From assembly GCA_964528875.1 (NCBI GenBank), contig CAZGUI010000002.1:30524-94523 (forward strand): a stretch of DNA of 64,000 bases. The letters are read 5' to 3'. Source of the DNA: Bacteroides_E sp964528875. GTDB taxonomy: Bacteria > Bacteroidota > Bacteroidia > Bacteroidales > Bacteroidaceae. Under the pieces are notes generated by a model. That model saw nothing but the letters and a program-made list of their open reading frames with translations. It had not been told where the DNA came from and made no database searches. This document shows positions 25,740 to 34,497 of this stretch, piece after piece; position 1 is the stretch's first letter, and every line of letters begins with the position of its first letter. The position numbers were made by a program, and so were the translations under genes.

Positions 25740-27281
25740 ATGAAAAAATCATTTAGTAAGTTTATAACTCGTCAAGAGTTATTGAACAAACAGTGGAGTG
25801 AAGAGTATAAACAGAAACAACACAAAAGGGGAAAATTAACCGCAAGAGAGCGTATCCTTTTTCTGTTTGATGAAGGAACTTTTGAAGAAACAGATTCCTT
25901 TATGCCCTCAGCTCCCACCTCTTTTGGAAAACAAAAAACAGTTGTTGGAGATGGGGTAATTACTGGCTATGGAGAAGTTAACGGAAAATTAGTTTACGCT
26001 TATGCACAAGACTTTAATGCCTTAGGAGGCTCTCTAGGTTCAGTACATGCTTCAAAAATTGTAAAAGTACAGGAAATGGCTCTTAAAACAGGGTCACCTA
26101 TCATTGCCCTCATCGATTCCGGTGGAGCACGTATACAAGAAGGAATTAGTAGTTTAGATGGTTATGCCAAGATATTTAGAAACAACGTAATGTCATCGGG
26201 GGTCATCCCGCAAATATCTGTCATTATGGGGCCGGCTGCTGGAGGAGCTGTTTATTCTCCGGCTTTAACCGATTTTATTTTTATGACTGCCGATACAAGC
26301 TATATGTTTGTTACCGGTCCTAATGTTATTAAAGAGGTATTGAATGAAAGTGTAACCCCTGAAGCTTTAGGTGGTGCAGTAACACATACTACACAAACCG
26401 GTGTAGCCGATTTCATTTTTAATGATGACGAAAACACACTACTAGGAGTGAAAAGACTTCTATCCTATTTACCTTCAAACAATTTAGATTCTGTACCTTC
26501 TGTACCTTCAACAGATGCACCAAACAGAATTGAAAAACGATTACGAGATATTGTTCCCGATGATGCCGATAAGCCATATAATGTAAAAGAGGTTATTGAG
26601 CTTATTGTTGATAATGGTGAATACTTTGAAGTAGCTACGAACCACGCACAAAACATAGTGACTGCTTTTGCTCGTCTGGATGGACAATCGGTTGGAATCA
26701 TAGCAAACCAACCTCAGGTCATGGCAGGAACATTAGATATTGATTCTTCTGTTAAGGCGGCTCGGTTCATTAACAACTGTAATGCTTATAATATTCCAAT
26801 TATTACTTTGGAAGATGTACCCGGATTCTTACCCGGTACCGATCAAGAGCACAGTGGTATTATTCGCCATGGAGCTAAACTCCTTTATGCATACACCTAT
26901 GCAACAGTTCCTAAAATAACCATTATTCTACGTAAAGCCTATGGTGGCGCATACATTGTAATGAATAGTAAAGGAATTGGTGGTGATTTCTCTTTTGCCT
27001 GGCCAACGGCAGAAATTGCGGTTATGGGTGCTAAGGGTGCAATTGCCATTCTCTATAAAAAAGAATTGGCAGCAGCAGAGAACCCAGATTTACTGAAACA
27101 AGAACTAACAGAAAAATATACTGAAGAAGTAGTGAATCCCTACATAGCCGATGATAAAGGATATATTGATGAGGTCATTGATCCGGCTGTTACACGCTAC
27201 AAAATCATTAGAGCACTTAAGGCTCTGCAGCGCAAAACAGATTACCGACCCAATAGAAAACACGGGAATATCCCTTTATAA
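25740..27281 (+). CDS. Acyl-CoA carboxylase carboxyltransferase subunit (propionyl-CoA type)
   Basis: This protein is 513 residues from the ATG at 25740 (MKKSFSKF), the normal size for the PccB/MmdA-type carboxyltransferase. An in-frame GTG at 25695 would add 15 residues but lies right at the leader palindrome and is less likely. The two crotonase-like halves are visible, with GGSLGSVHASKI, IDSGGARIQEG, GPAAGGAVYSPALTDF in the first and DVPGFLPGTDQE and GGAYIVMNSK in the second. It transfers the carboxyl group from biotin to an acyl-CoA, probably propionyl-CoA giving methylmalonyl-CoA. It leads an operon with the biotin carboxylase and the carrier protein. Confidence 0.9.
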   Translation: MKKSFSKFITRQELLNKQWSEEYKQKQHKRGKLTARERILFLFDEGTFEETDSFMPSAPTSFGKQKTVVGDGVITGYGEVNGKLVYAYAQDFNALGGSLGSVHASKIVKVQEMALKTGSPIIALIDSGGARIQEGISSLDGYAKIFRNNVMSSGVIPQISVIMGPAAGGAVYSPALTDFIFMTADTSYMFVTGPNVIKEVLNESVTPEALGGAVTHTTQTGVADFIFNDDENTLLGVKRLLSYLPSNNLDSVPSVPSTDAPNRIEKRLRDIVPDDADKPYNVKEVIELIVDNGEYFEVATNHAQNIVTAFARLDGQSVGIIANQPQVMAGTLDIDSSVKAARFINNCNAYNIPIITLEDVPGFLPGTDQEHSGIIRHGAKLLYAYTYATVPKITIILRKAYGGAYIVMNSKGIGGDFSFAWPTAEIAVMGAKGAIAILYKKELAAAENPDLLKQELTEKYTEEVVNPYIADDKGYIDEVIDPAVTRYKIIRALKALQRKTDYRPNRKHGNIPL

Positions 27282-27292
27282 ACTTAGAAGTT

Positions 27293-28786
27293 ATGAAAAC
27301 AAAAAATATTCAATCCCTTTTAATTGCCAATCGTGGCGAAATAGCCATTCGTATAGCTAGAACAGCTAAACAAATGGGTATTAAAACGTTCGGTATATAC
27401 ACCAGTAAAGAACCAAATGCTCTTTACCTAAAAACGATGGACGAAGTGGTCGATTTCCCTACACGCGAAAAGAATGATATCCCTGAGTTTCTAGACATTG
27501 AAAATCTGGTAAAACTAGCAGTAGATCACCAGATTGATGCTATTCATCCGGGGTATGGCTATCTATCGGAAAATGCAACTTTCGCTAAACGATGCGAAGA
27601 GGAAAACATTCTTTTTGTTGGTCCCTCCTGGCAGGTTATTCAAAACATGGGTAATAAGTTGATTGCTAAAGAAATTGCAAAAAAAGCGAATGTTCCTATG
27701 CTTACCGGAAGCAGTCAATCCATACAAAATGTAGAAGAAGCAAAGGTTATAGCAGATTCAATCGGCTTTCCCATAATTATAAAAGCTTCTGCCGGTGGTG
27801 GAGGTAGAGGAATGCGTGTGGTATTCCAAAAAGAAGAACTGGAAGCAGCTTATAAAGCAGCTACTAATGAAGCATTAACTGCATTCAATGACGATTCTGT
27901 ATTTATTGAAAAATATGTTGAAAACCCTCGTCACATTGAAGTACAGATAGTAGCCGATCAACAGGGTAATGTAATTCATTTAGGTGAAAGAGAATGTTCC
28001 ATTCAACGAAAACAACAGAAGCTTATTGAAGAAGCTCCTTCTTCGGCTTTAAGTCCTAAAAAAAGAGAAGAAATAACTGCAGCCGCTGTACGTTTAGCTC
28101 AAGAAGCTAATTATTCCAGTCTGGGTACGGTAGAGTTTCTTTTGGATCATAAGGGCGATTTTTATTTTATGGAGATGAATACTCGTATTCAGGTGGAACA
28201 TCCTATTACAGAAGAAATCACCAAACTTGACTTGGTTGAACTTCAATTAAATATTGCAAACAACAAAGCACTTCCTATCACTCAAGAACAGGTGCAACTT
28301 CAAGGATGGGCTATTGAGTGTAGAATCAATGCCGAAGATATACAAAATAACTTCTCACCTTCAACAGGTGTAATAAAGGCAATGACTTACCCTGAAGGCA
28401 AACATATTCGTATTGAATCAGGAATTAAGGTGGGCTCTGAAATTACGACTTTCTATGACTCCATGATAATGAAACTGATTGTGCATGGAAAGAATAGAAA
28501 AGATGCGATAAAGAAAATGTTGGAAGCATTAAATAAGCTCTATATTAAAGGTGTAAAGACTACCATTCCTTTTCATAAAGCTGTGCTTAATCACAATGAC
28601 TTCATCGATGGAGATTTCAATACTTCATTTGTTCAAGAGCATACTGACGAACTGGATTTTGTAGATGACAATGAAGACTTTGCCGGCGCAATATATGTTT
28701 TGTCTCATTATTACAATGCATATTATAAAGCTCCACAAATGAACCCTTCAATCGATTATTGGTCTCTTAATAACAAACTTAAATAA
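27293..28786 (+). CDS. Biotin carboxylase subunit of acyl-CoA carboxylase
   Basis: This is a 497-residue ATP-grasp enzyme that carboxylates biotin with bicarbonate and ATP. Visible motifs are IANRGEIAIRIARTAK (about 8-23), HPGYGYLSEN (about 78-87), the glycine-rich ATP loop KASAGGGGRGMR (about 161-172), EKYVENPRHIEVQI, and the active-site MEMNTRIQVEHPITE (about 290-304). It begins 11 bp after the carboxyltransferase gene. The short C-terminal end beyond the biotin carboxylase domain (about 450-497) is not the carrier domain, which is a separate gene here. Confidence 0.93.
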   Translation: MKTKNIQSLLIANRGEIAIRIARTAKQMGIKTFGIYTSKEPNALYLKTMDEVVDFPTREKNDIPEFLDIENLVKLAVDHQIDAIHPGYGYLSENATFAKRCEEENILFVGPSWQVIQNMGNKLIAKEIAKKANVPMLTGSSQSIQNVEEAKVIADSIGFPIIIKASAGGGGRGMRVVFQKEELEAAYKAATNEALTAFNDDSVFIEKYVENPRHIEVQIVADQQGNVIHLGERECSIQRKQQKLIEEAPSSALSPKKREEITAAAVRLAQEANYSSLGTVEFLLDHKGDFYFMEMNTRIQVEHPITEEITKLDLVELQLNIANNKALPITQEQVQLQGWAIECRINAEDIQNNFSPSTGVIKAMTYPEGKHIRIESGIKVGSEITTFYDSMIMKLIVHGKNRKDAIKKMLEALNKLYIKGVKTTIPFHKAVLNHNDFIDGDFNTSFVQEHTDELDFVDDNEDFAGAIYVLSHYYNAYYKAPQMNPSIDYWSLNNKLK

Positions 28787-28797
28787 GGACACTCTTT

Positions 28798-29319
28798 ATG
28801 GAACCCAAGAAATTTATTGCATTGGACAAAAGCAATATGCAAGAGTATTGCTTTGAAGTTGATAAAGAGGGGCAAATAACCCTTAACGGCCATAAATGTG
28901 AAGTTGAATTTACTGAAGACGATTCAGGACTTACTTTTATCCATTTAGGAAATACTAAATATGTAGTTGAGATTGTTTCAAACGAACAAAACAACTATGA
29001 GTTGCTTATCAATGGGAACAGTTATGTTTTCTCTCTTGAAACCCCGTTTTCTCTTGAAAAACTAAAGAAGAAAATTGAAGAAGAAAAGCTTTCTACTACT
29101 TACCTCATTAAAGCTCCTATGCCGGGAACTATACTCGATGTGAATGTAGAAGAGAATCAATCAATTCTTACCGGAGAAACCATTCTTATTTTAGAAGCTA
29201 TGAAAATGGAAAATACTATTGCTTCTGAATTTGGTGGTACAGTAACTAAAGTATTCGTTAATAAAGGAGATATTATTGCTAAAAATGCTCCTTTAGTGGA
29301 AATTGAAAAAAACAGCTAA
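28798..29319 (+). CDS. Biotin carboxyl carrier protein of acyl-CoA carboxylase
   Basis: The 173-residue protein has a poorly conserved N-terminal part and a C-terminal biotinyl domain (about 100-173), with PMPGTILDV and the biotinylation motif EAMKMEN (the Lys between the two Met is the site). It shuttles carboxybiotin between the two catalytic subunits encoded just before it. The operon ends with a strong terminator. Confidence 0.93.
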   Translation: MEPKKFIALDKSNMQEYCFEVDKEGQITLNGHKCEVEFTEDDSGLTFIHLGNTKYVVEIVSNEQNNYELLINGNSYVFSLETPFSLEKLKKKIEEEKLSTTYLIKAPMPGTILDVNVEENQSILTGETILILEAMKMENTIASEFGGTVTKVFVNKGDIIAKNAPLVEIEKNS

Positions 29320-29340
29320 GATTAAACCTCTCTACAAAAA

Positions 29341-29385
29341 AGAACGAGGCTCAATATTAAATTGTATTGAGCCTCGTTCTTTATA
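29341..29385 (+). terminator. Terminator of the carboxylase operon
   Basis: A perfect 16-bp stem (AGAACGAGGCTCAATA with TATTGAGCCTCGTTCT) has an 8-base loop and a short T-rich tail. It also lies just downstream of the convergent PCMD gene. Confidence 0.85.
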
Positions 29386-29411
29386 TTCCTTTTGGTGTCT
29401 GTATGCTACAT

Positions 29412-30404
29412 CTACTCTGTTTTTTCATCATAAACTAAACGCACATTGTCTACCCAGAGTGTATTACCCGGTGAGCCAATATAAGCACCACCATGGCTGG
29501 AAGCAAACTGAAGGACTAAATGAGTAGGCGCCTCATCTTCGTCAGCCCATTCTTTTTCTTGAATCACTACAGTTTCTCCTTTACTATTCTTTGTGTAACG
29601 TATCGTTTCTTGTAACCCCATCATACTCTCCAAATAAATAGGCGATTGAGTTATATCTCCATATAATATATTGTGAGTGGTATCATTAACCCAACTTTCT
29701 GTTGATCCATAATACACTTCAACCATTGTCCCTACACGTTTTGCAAAAACATTGCCTTTTTCATCTTCCCATCTTTTCTGTAATAAAAGTAAAACTATGG
29801 GGCGATCTTTTCCTTCTATATCGACAATACGACTAAATCCAGTGGCACGTATCCTATTGGGACGCTCAGCCAATTTTGTTTTATAGTCATACCTTAGTGC
29901 AGCAGGACGTTTTGTGAAAGGAATACCCATATCCAAATACTGATCCGGATTTTTAGTTCCGGTAATGGGTTCATTCATCTTTCCAATATACATCGATCCT
30001 GCAGCCAAAACGGTAATATCTAATAAGCCTAAAACTTTAACACTCTCCATACGGGTTTCCAGACGGGCACAATAGCCATCCCCTCTTTTCTCGGGAAAAA
30101 CGGAAACATTGGTCTTGGTAACTCCCATAACACGAGCCATTACATTCGATGTAGCCCAAGGCGAACCACCTTTATTTTCATAGGCTTCATTTCCTACTAT
30201 TTTTTCAGTAGGTCCAATGGCATATACCAGCTTGGTTTTACCACCTATTACTCCCGATTCTTTGATTTCGCGTGTTATCCATTGATTCATATCACCGAAT
30301 GGAATCATCTCCACTTTAGGTTGAGCCTTTACTCCAATGCATAGAGCAAATACCAGACTTAATCCTATTAATCGATTGAATCTTATATGAGTCATTTTAT
30401 TCAT
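29412..30404 (-). CDS. PCMD-domain secreted protein
   Basis: This 330-residue protein has a signal peptide (cut near VKA-QP, residue 28). The body matches the PCMD domain (putative carbohydrate-metabolism domain of Bacteroidota): FGDMNQWITREIKESGVIGGKT, the GYCARLETRM strand, the GKMNEPITGTKNPDQYLDMGIPF region and a C-terminal GGAYIGSPGNTLWVDNVRLVY. The beta-rich fold suggests a binding role. It begins 5 bp after the sulfotransferase gene and so ends the sulfate operon, which is unusual company for this domain. The ligand is unknown. Confidence 0.8.
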   Translation of the reverse strand: MNKMTHIRFNRLIGLSLVFALCIGVKAQPKVEMIPFGDMNQWITREIKESGVIGGKTKLVYAIGPTEKIVGNEAYENKGGSPWATSNVMARVMGVTKTNVSVFPEKRGDGYCARLETRMESVKVLGLLDITVLAAGSMYIGKMNEPITGTKNPDQYLDMGIPFTKRPAALRYDYKTKLAERPNRIRATGFSRIVDIEGKDRPIVLLLLQKRWEDEKGNVFAKRVGTMVEVYYGSTESWVNDTTHNILYGDITQSPIYLESMMGLQETIRYTKNSKGETVVIQEKEWADEDEAPTHLVLQFASSHGGAYIGSPGNTLWVDNVRLVYDEKTE

Positions 30405-30408
30405 CTTT

Positions 30409-31515
30409 TTATAATTTATAATCCCACTGATCTAAAGCAAAACTCCAATGTTTTTGAACCAGTTCTACTGTACGATCATTGTACTTATATACATTCTTTT
30501 TATATCCTTTCTTCTTATTCAAGTATTTGCTTATAGCCTCTTCAGCCTCATCATAACCCGGGATATCCAGAGATTCGTAAATCTCTTTTGTTATAGCCAT
30601 TGGGTTTTGCTCAAAATCCTCAAACTTCATTTCATACAGATTTCCCTCGGGTATCAACGCTTTTTCTTTTTCATATGTTTGATAAAGCTGAGTATAAATA
30701 GACAGTATATTCTCCTCTAGCTCTTCATTGGATATGTTTTGAAGTTTTAATGGTTGAATGGTATTCGTAAAGAAACTACGAGTAGATTCAAAGACTGTAT
30801 AAGGATTACGCATTAAATAGATGAACTTAGCATTAGGAAACATCTCCAATAACTCTTTAACACGTCCTGTATGGGGTGGATTCTTACTCAGGAATTGTGT
30901 CCCTTTAGTATTCCACAATGATATTTTTATCAGCTTAAGAAAAACATCTTTAAACTCTTGCAGCTCCTCCGACTTGATGTCCTCAAAGGTAAGAAAACGG
31001 CTGGCATACTCTTTTTGATATTTGGGCAAAAACCAAAAATTATAATACGTATACGCCATCATATTACTCAAGGCAAATTCCTCTTCTTGAGGTAAGTCTA
31101 CTGCCAACTCCATATTGTCTGTTGGACGCTTATCAGGCATTAACCAACTCATTGTCTTTTTAAAGAAAGGTTGTCCCCAGAGCATTAAATGAGGAAATAC
31201 AGTTTGGTAGGTGGTATTATACCCAAAGTGTGAGTCACAAGACAATACATTATGAACAAAGGTCGTTCCACTTCTCCAATGACCTAGAATAAAAACAGGG
31301 TCATGTTCAAGAGCCACATCTTTTAAGCGCTTATTGTATCTTCTGTTTTGTATACCCGATAAAGGAGAAAGAATATTGCAAACCAATTTGGTTAATCTGT
31401 ATTTTCCTTTATAACCCGAATCAATCTGTCTATCCTTAACTATTTCATTAAAAGTCTTTCTGTTAGCTCCAACCAATGTATTGATGGGCAGCTTATCGAA
31501 TTCTATTAATCCCAT
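30409..31515 (-). CDS. PAPS-dependent sulfotransferase
   Basis: This is a 368-residue protein of the sulfotransferase superfamily. The 5'-phosphosulfate loop GHWRSGTTFVHN is at about 78-89 and the 3'-phosphate region KFIYLMRNPYTVFESTRSFF at about 233-252. There is no signal peptide, so it acts in the cytosol, where PAPS is made by the enzymes encoded upstream. The acceptor cannot be read from sequence. The gut Bacteroides sulfotransferase that sulfates cholesterol and other steroids sits, as I recall, in a similar cys-gene cluster, so a sterol or lipid acceptor is a serious possibility. Confidence 0.85.
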   Translation of the reverse strand: MGLIEFDKLPINTLVGANRKTFNEIVKDRQIDSGYKGKYRLTKLVCNILSPLSGIQNRRYNKRLKDVALEHDPVFILGHWRSGTTFVHNVLSCDSHFGYNTTYQTVFPHLMLWGQPFFKKTMSWLMPDKRPTDNMELAVDLPQEEEFALSNMMAYTYYNFWFLPKYQKEYASRFLTFEDIKSEELQEFKDVFLKLIKISLWNTKGTQFLSKNPPHTGRVKELLEMFPNAKFIYLMRNPYTVFESTRSFFTNTIQPLKLQNISNEELEENILSIYTQLYQTYEKEKALIPEGNLYEMKFEDFEQNPMAITKEIYESLDIPGYDEAEEAISKYLNKKKGYKKNVYKYNDRTVELVQKHWSFALDQWDYKL

Positions 31516-31519
31516 ATTA

Positions 31520-32950
31520 TTAATCTACTAGTCTAACGGCCAGCCCTTGACGACTTAGCTCTTGTACTACTTGTTTTAACAGCTCTTTATCAGCCTCAGA
31601 AGCACCTAGTTTTGATAAACTTATTTCCGGTGTTCCATCCGATTCAAAATCTTTTGCCTCTACTTCATTTAGAATCATCCCTACAGCACTGGTATTGTTG
31701 GTTATAGGATCAATTAAAATAAAAGCACCTGTAGCTCTGTTCTTTAAATAAGGATCAAAAAACAACTCTTTGGCAGAAGAGAATACTACACGTCCAATCT
31801 CATTCAGTGATAAATGATCGACTTCAGAACGTTCCATCGTATTCACATCAATCTGATATTTTATAGTATCTATGTTGGCACGACTTATATTCGTAGTTTG
31901 CTTAATGAAAAACTGTTTGGAAGCATCCATTGGTTCTTCATCCATCCATACCAACATCGCTTCAAAGTTACGACTAACCGTAGGCAGGTTGTCCGGATGA
32001 ACCAACATCTCTCCTCTTGATACATCAATTTCATCTTCTAAAGTTACTGTTACCGATTGTGGAGAGAAGGCATAATCCAATTCTCCATCGTAAGTAACAA
32101 TACTCTTTATTTTCGATTTTACGCCCGATGGTAATGCCACCACTTCATCTCCTTTACGTATTACTCCGGAAGCTACTCTTCCTGAGAATCCACGGAAATC
32201 CAGATTAGGACGAAGGACATACTGAACAGGGAAACGGAAATCTTCTAAATCCAAGTTTTTATCAATTTCTACATTTTCAATAAAACTCAGTAAGGAATCT
32301 CCTTTGTACCAAGGAGTTCTATCCGATTTATCCACCACATTATCACCATCTAAAGCAGATAGAGGAATGCAATAAGTATTCTTCACTCCCAAAGGTTCAA
32401 CAAAACGTGAATACTCCTCTACAATTTCATTGAAACGATCTTCAGAGAAATCAACTAAGTCCATTTTGTTAACAGCAAGAACTACCTGCTTAATCCCTAA
32501 CAAAGAAACCAAGAAAGTATGACGTCTAGTTTGCGTAATCACCCCATTGCGAGCATCCACCAAGATAATAGCTAAATCGGCAGTAGATCCACCCGTAATC
32601 ATATTACGAGTATATTGTTCGTGCCCTGGGGTATCCGCAATAATAAACTTACGTTTGTTTGTGGAGAAGTAACGATAAGCCACATCAATGGTAATACCTT
32701 GTTCCCTTTCAGCCTTTAATCCATCTAAAAGCAAAGCATAATCCACGTGATCTCCTGCATTACCTACTCGTTTACTATCTCGCTCTAATGCAGCTAACTG
32801 ATCTTCATATATCTTTTTACTATCGAATAACAAACGCCCAATTAATGTGGATTTTCCATCATCAACCGATCCTGCTGTTAAGAAGCGAAGTAAATCTTTT
32901 TGCTCATCTTTATTTAGAAAAGCCTCTATATCTAATTTATTCTCTACCAT
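31520..32950 (-). CDS. cysN: Sulfate adenylyltransferase GTPase subunit
   Basis: The 476-residue EF-Tu-like GTPase drives APS formation by CysD. It has the P-loop GSVDDGKST (about 27-35), DTPGHEQYTRNM (about 105-116), NKMDLV (about 160-165) and then two beta-barrel domains. It has the normal length of a stand-alone CysN without a fused CysC domain, and a separate cysC gene is present. It starts 10 bp after cysD. Confidence 0.95.
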   Translation of the reverse strand: MVENKLDIEAFLNKDEQKDLLRFLTAGSVDDGKSTLIGRLLFDSKKIYEDQLAALERDSKRVGNAGDHVDYALLLDGLKAEREQGITIDVAYRYFSTNKRKFIIADTPGHEQYTRNMITGGSTADLAIILVDARNGVITQTRRHTFLVSLLGIKQVVLAVNKMDLVDFSEDRFNEIVEEYSRFVEPLGVKNTYCIPLSALDGDNVVDKSDRTPWYKGDSLLSFIENVEIDKNLDLEDFRFPVQYVLRPNLDFRGFSGRVASGVIRKGDEVVALPSGVKSKIKSIVTYDGELDYAFSPQSVTVTLEDEIDVSRGEMLVHPDNLPTVSRNFEAMLVWMDEEPMDASKQFFIKQTTNISRANIDTIKYQIDVNTMERSEVDHLSLNEIGRVVFSSAKELFFDPYLKNRATGAFILIDPITNNTSAVGMILNEVEAKDFESDGTPEISLSKLGASEADKELLKQVVQELSRQGLAVRLVD

Positions 32951-32959
32951 AGTTCTAAC

Positions 32960-33874
32960 TTAAAAATAGCCCTCTCTTTTTTTCTGCTCCATACTTGCAT
33001 CCTGATCGAAATCAATGACACGTGTTGTTCTTTCACTCTTAGTGGTAATCATCATCTCTTCAACAATTTTTTCAATTGTATCTGCTTCACTCTCCACGGC
33101 ACCCGTTAAAGGCCAACAACCTAACGTACGGAAACGAACATTTCTCATCTCTATTTTATCCTTATATTGCTCTGGTAATCGATCATCATCGGGCATAATT
33201 AAATTACCATCCATCTCTATTACCGGACGTTCTTTAGCAAAATAAAGAGGAACAATGGGTATTTTCTCCAAACGAATGTATTGCCATACATCTAATTCGG
33301 TCCAGTTACTTAATGGAAAAACACGAATGCTTTCTCCCTTGTGTATCTTGGCATTATAGATGTCCCACAACTCAGGACGTTGATTCTTAGGGTCCCATTG
33401 GTGAAACTTATCTCTAAAAGAGAAGATACGCTCTTTAGCTCTAGATTTTTCTTCATCTCTACGGGCACCACCAAAAGCAGCATCAAACTTATGTTTACTT
33501 AGGGCATCCAGAAGTGCTTTGGTCTTCATTAAATCAGTATGAACCTTACTTCCATGAGTAAAAGGACCAACACCTTCGTTAAAAGCCTCCATATTGCTTT
33601 CAACAATTAAATTCCATCCGTATTCCTTGGCATATTTCTCACGGAACTCTATCATTTCCTTGAACTTCCACTTGGAATCAATATGCATTAAAGGAAATGG
33701 TACTTTACCCGGATAAAAAGCTTTCTCAGCTAAACGAACCATTACTGAGGAGTCTTTACCTATGCTATATAACATCACAGGATTTTCAAACTCAGCAGCT
33801 ACTTCACGAATAATATGTATAGACTCTGCTTCAAGCTCTCTTAAATGACTTAACTTATAGTTAACATCTTTCAT
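32960..33874 (-). CDS. cysD: Sulfate adenylyltransferase catalytic subunit
   Basis: This 304-residue PP-loop enzyme joins sulfate and ATP to give APS. The PP-loop SIGKDSSVMVRLAEKAF lies at about 37-53, GGARRDEEKSRAKERIFSFRD at about 136-156, and WTELDVWQYI further on are all CysD marks. Its start overlaps the last base of the cysC stop, consistent with a coupled operon. It works as a heterodimer with CysN. Confidence 0.95.
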   Translation of the reverse strand: MKDVNYKLSHLRELEAESIHIIREVAAEFENPVMLYSIGKDSSVMVRLAEKAFYPGKVPFPLMHIDSKWKFKEMIEFREKYAKEYGWNLIVESNMEAFNEGVGPFTHGSKVHTDLMKTKALLDALSKHKFDAAFGGARRDEEKSRAKERIFSFRDKFHQWDPKNQRPELWDIYNAKIHKGESIRVFPLSNWTELDVWQYIRLEKIPIVPLYFAKERPVIEMDGNLIMPDDDRLPEQYKDKIEMRNVRFRTLGCWPLTGAVESEADTIEKIVEEMMITTKSERTTRVIDFDQDASMEQKKREGYF

Positions 33875-34494
33875 TATAACTCTTTATTTTTATTTTTTAT
33901 TATTGGCTGGATAAATGCTAATAGCTTTTCCATCGATTCTTCAACCGATAAAACGGAAGTATCAAGCGATAAAGCCGGATTTTTAGGGGGTTCATAAGGA
34001 GATGAAATACCGGTAAAGTTATTTATTTCACCCGACCGAGCTTTAGCATACAACCCTTTTACATCTCTCTTCTCACACTCCGTCAATGGAGTGCTGACAT
34101 ATATTTCATAAAAATCGTCCTTGCCTATAATTTCTTCTGCCTGTTTTCTTATTTCATCAGTAGGACTGATAAAAGCAGCAATGGTTATAATACCTGTATC
34201 AATAAAAAGCTTTGACACTTCGGCAATACGACGAATATTTTCTTCTCTATCGCCTTTAGAAAAGCCTAAGTTGTTATTTATTCCAGAACGAATATTATCA
34301 CCATCAAGCACTCTGCAAAGCAATCCACGCTGATGTAATTCTCGCTCCAACGCAATAGCTAGTGTACTTTTTCCGGAACCACTCAGTCCTGTAAACCATA
34401 ACATCATTCCTCTTTGATTCAATAGTTGTTCTTTGTCTTCCCGACTCAACATGCTATCGAATATAGGATATATATGTTTTTTATTCATATTCAA
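33874..34494 (-). CDS. cysC: APS kinase
   Basis: This 206-residue kinase phosphorylates APS to PAPS, the donor for the sulfotransferase in the same operon. The P-loop GLSGSGKST is at about 36-44; LDGDNIRSGINNNLGFSKGDREENIRRIAEV and the KGLYAKARSGEINNFTGI lid follow. No reductase for PAPS is encoded nearby, which points to sulfation of an acceptor rather than assimilation to sulfide as the purpose of the pathway here. Confidence 0.95.
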   Translation of the reverse strand: MNMNKKHIYPIFDSMLSREDKEQLLNQRGMMLWFTGLSGSGKSTLAIALERELHQRGLLCRVLDGDNIRSGINNNLGFSKGDREENIRRIAEVSKLFIDTGIITIAAFISPTDEIRKQAEEIIGKDDFYEIYVSTPLTECEKRDVKGLYAKARSGEINNFTGISSPYEPPKNPALSLDTSVLSVEESMEKLLAFIQPIIKNKNKEL

Positions 34495-34497
34495 TAA

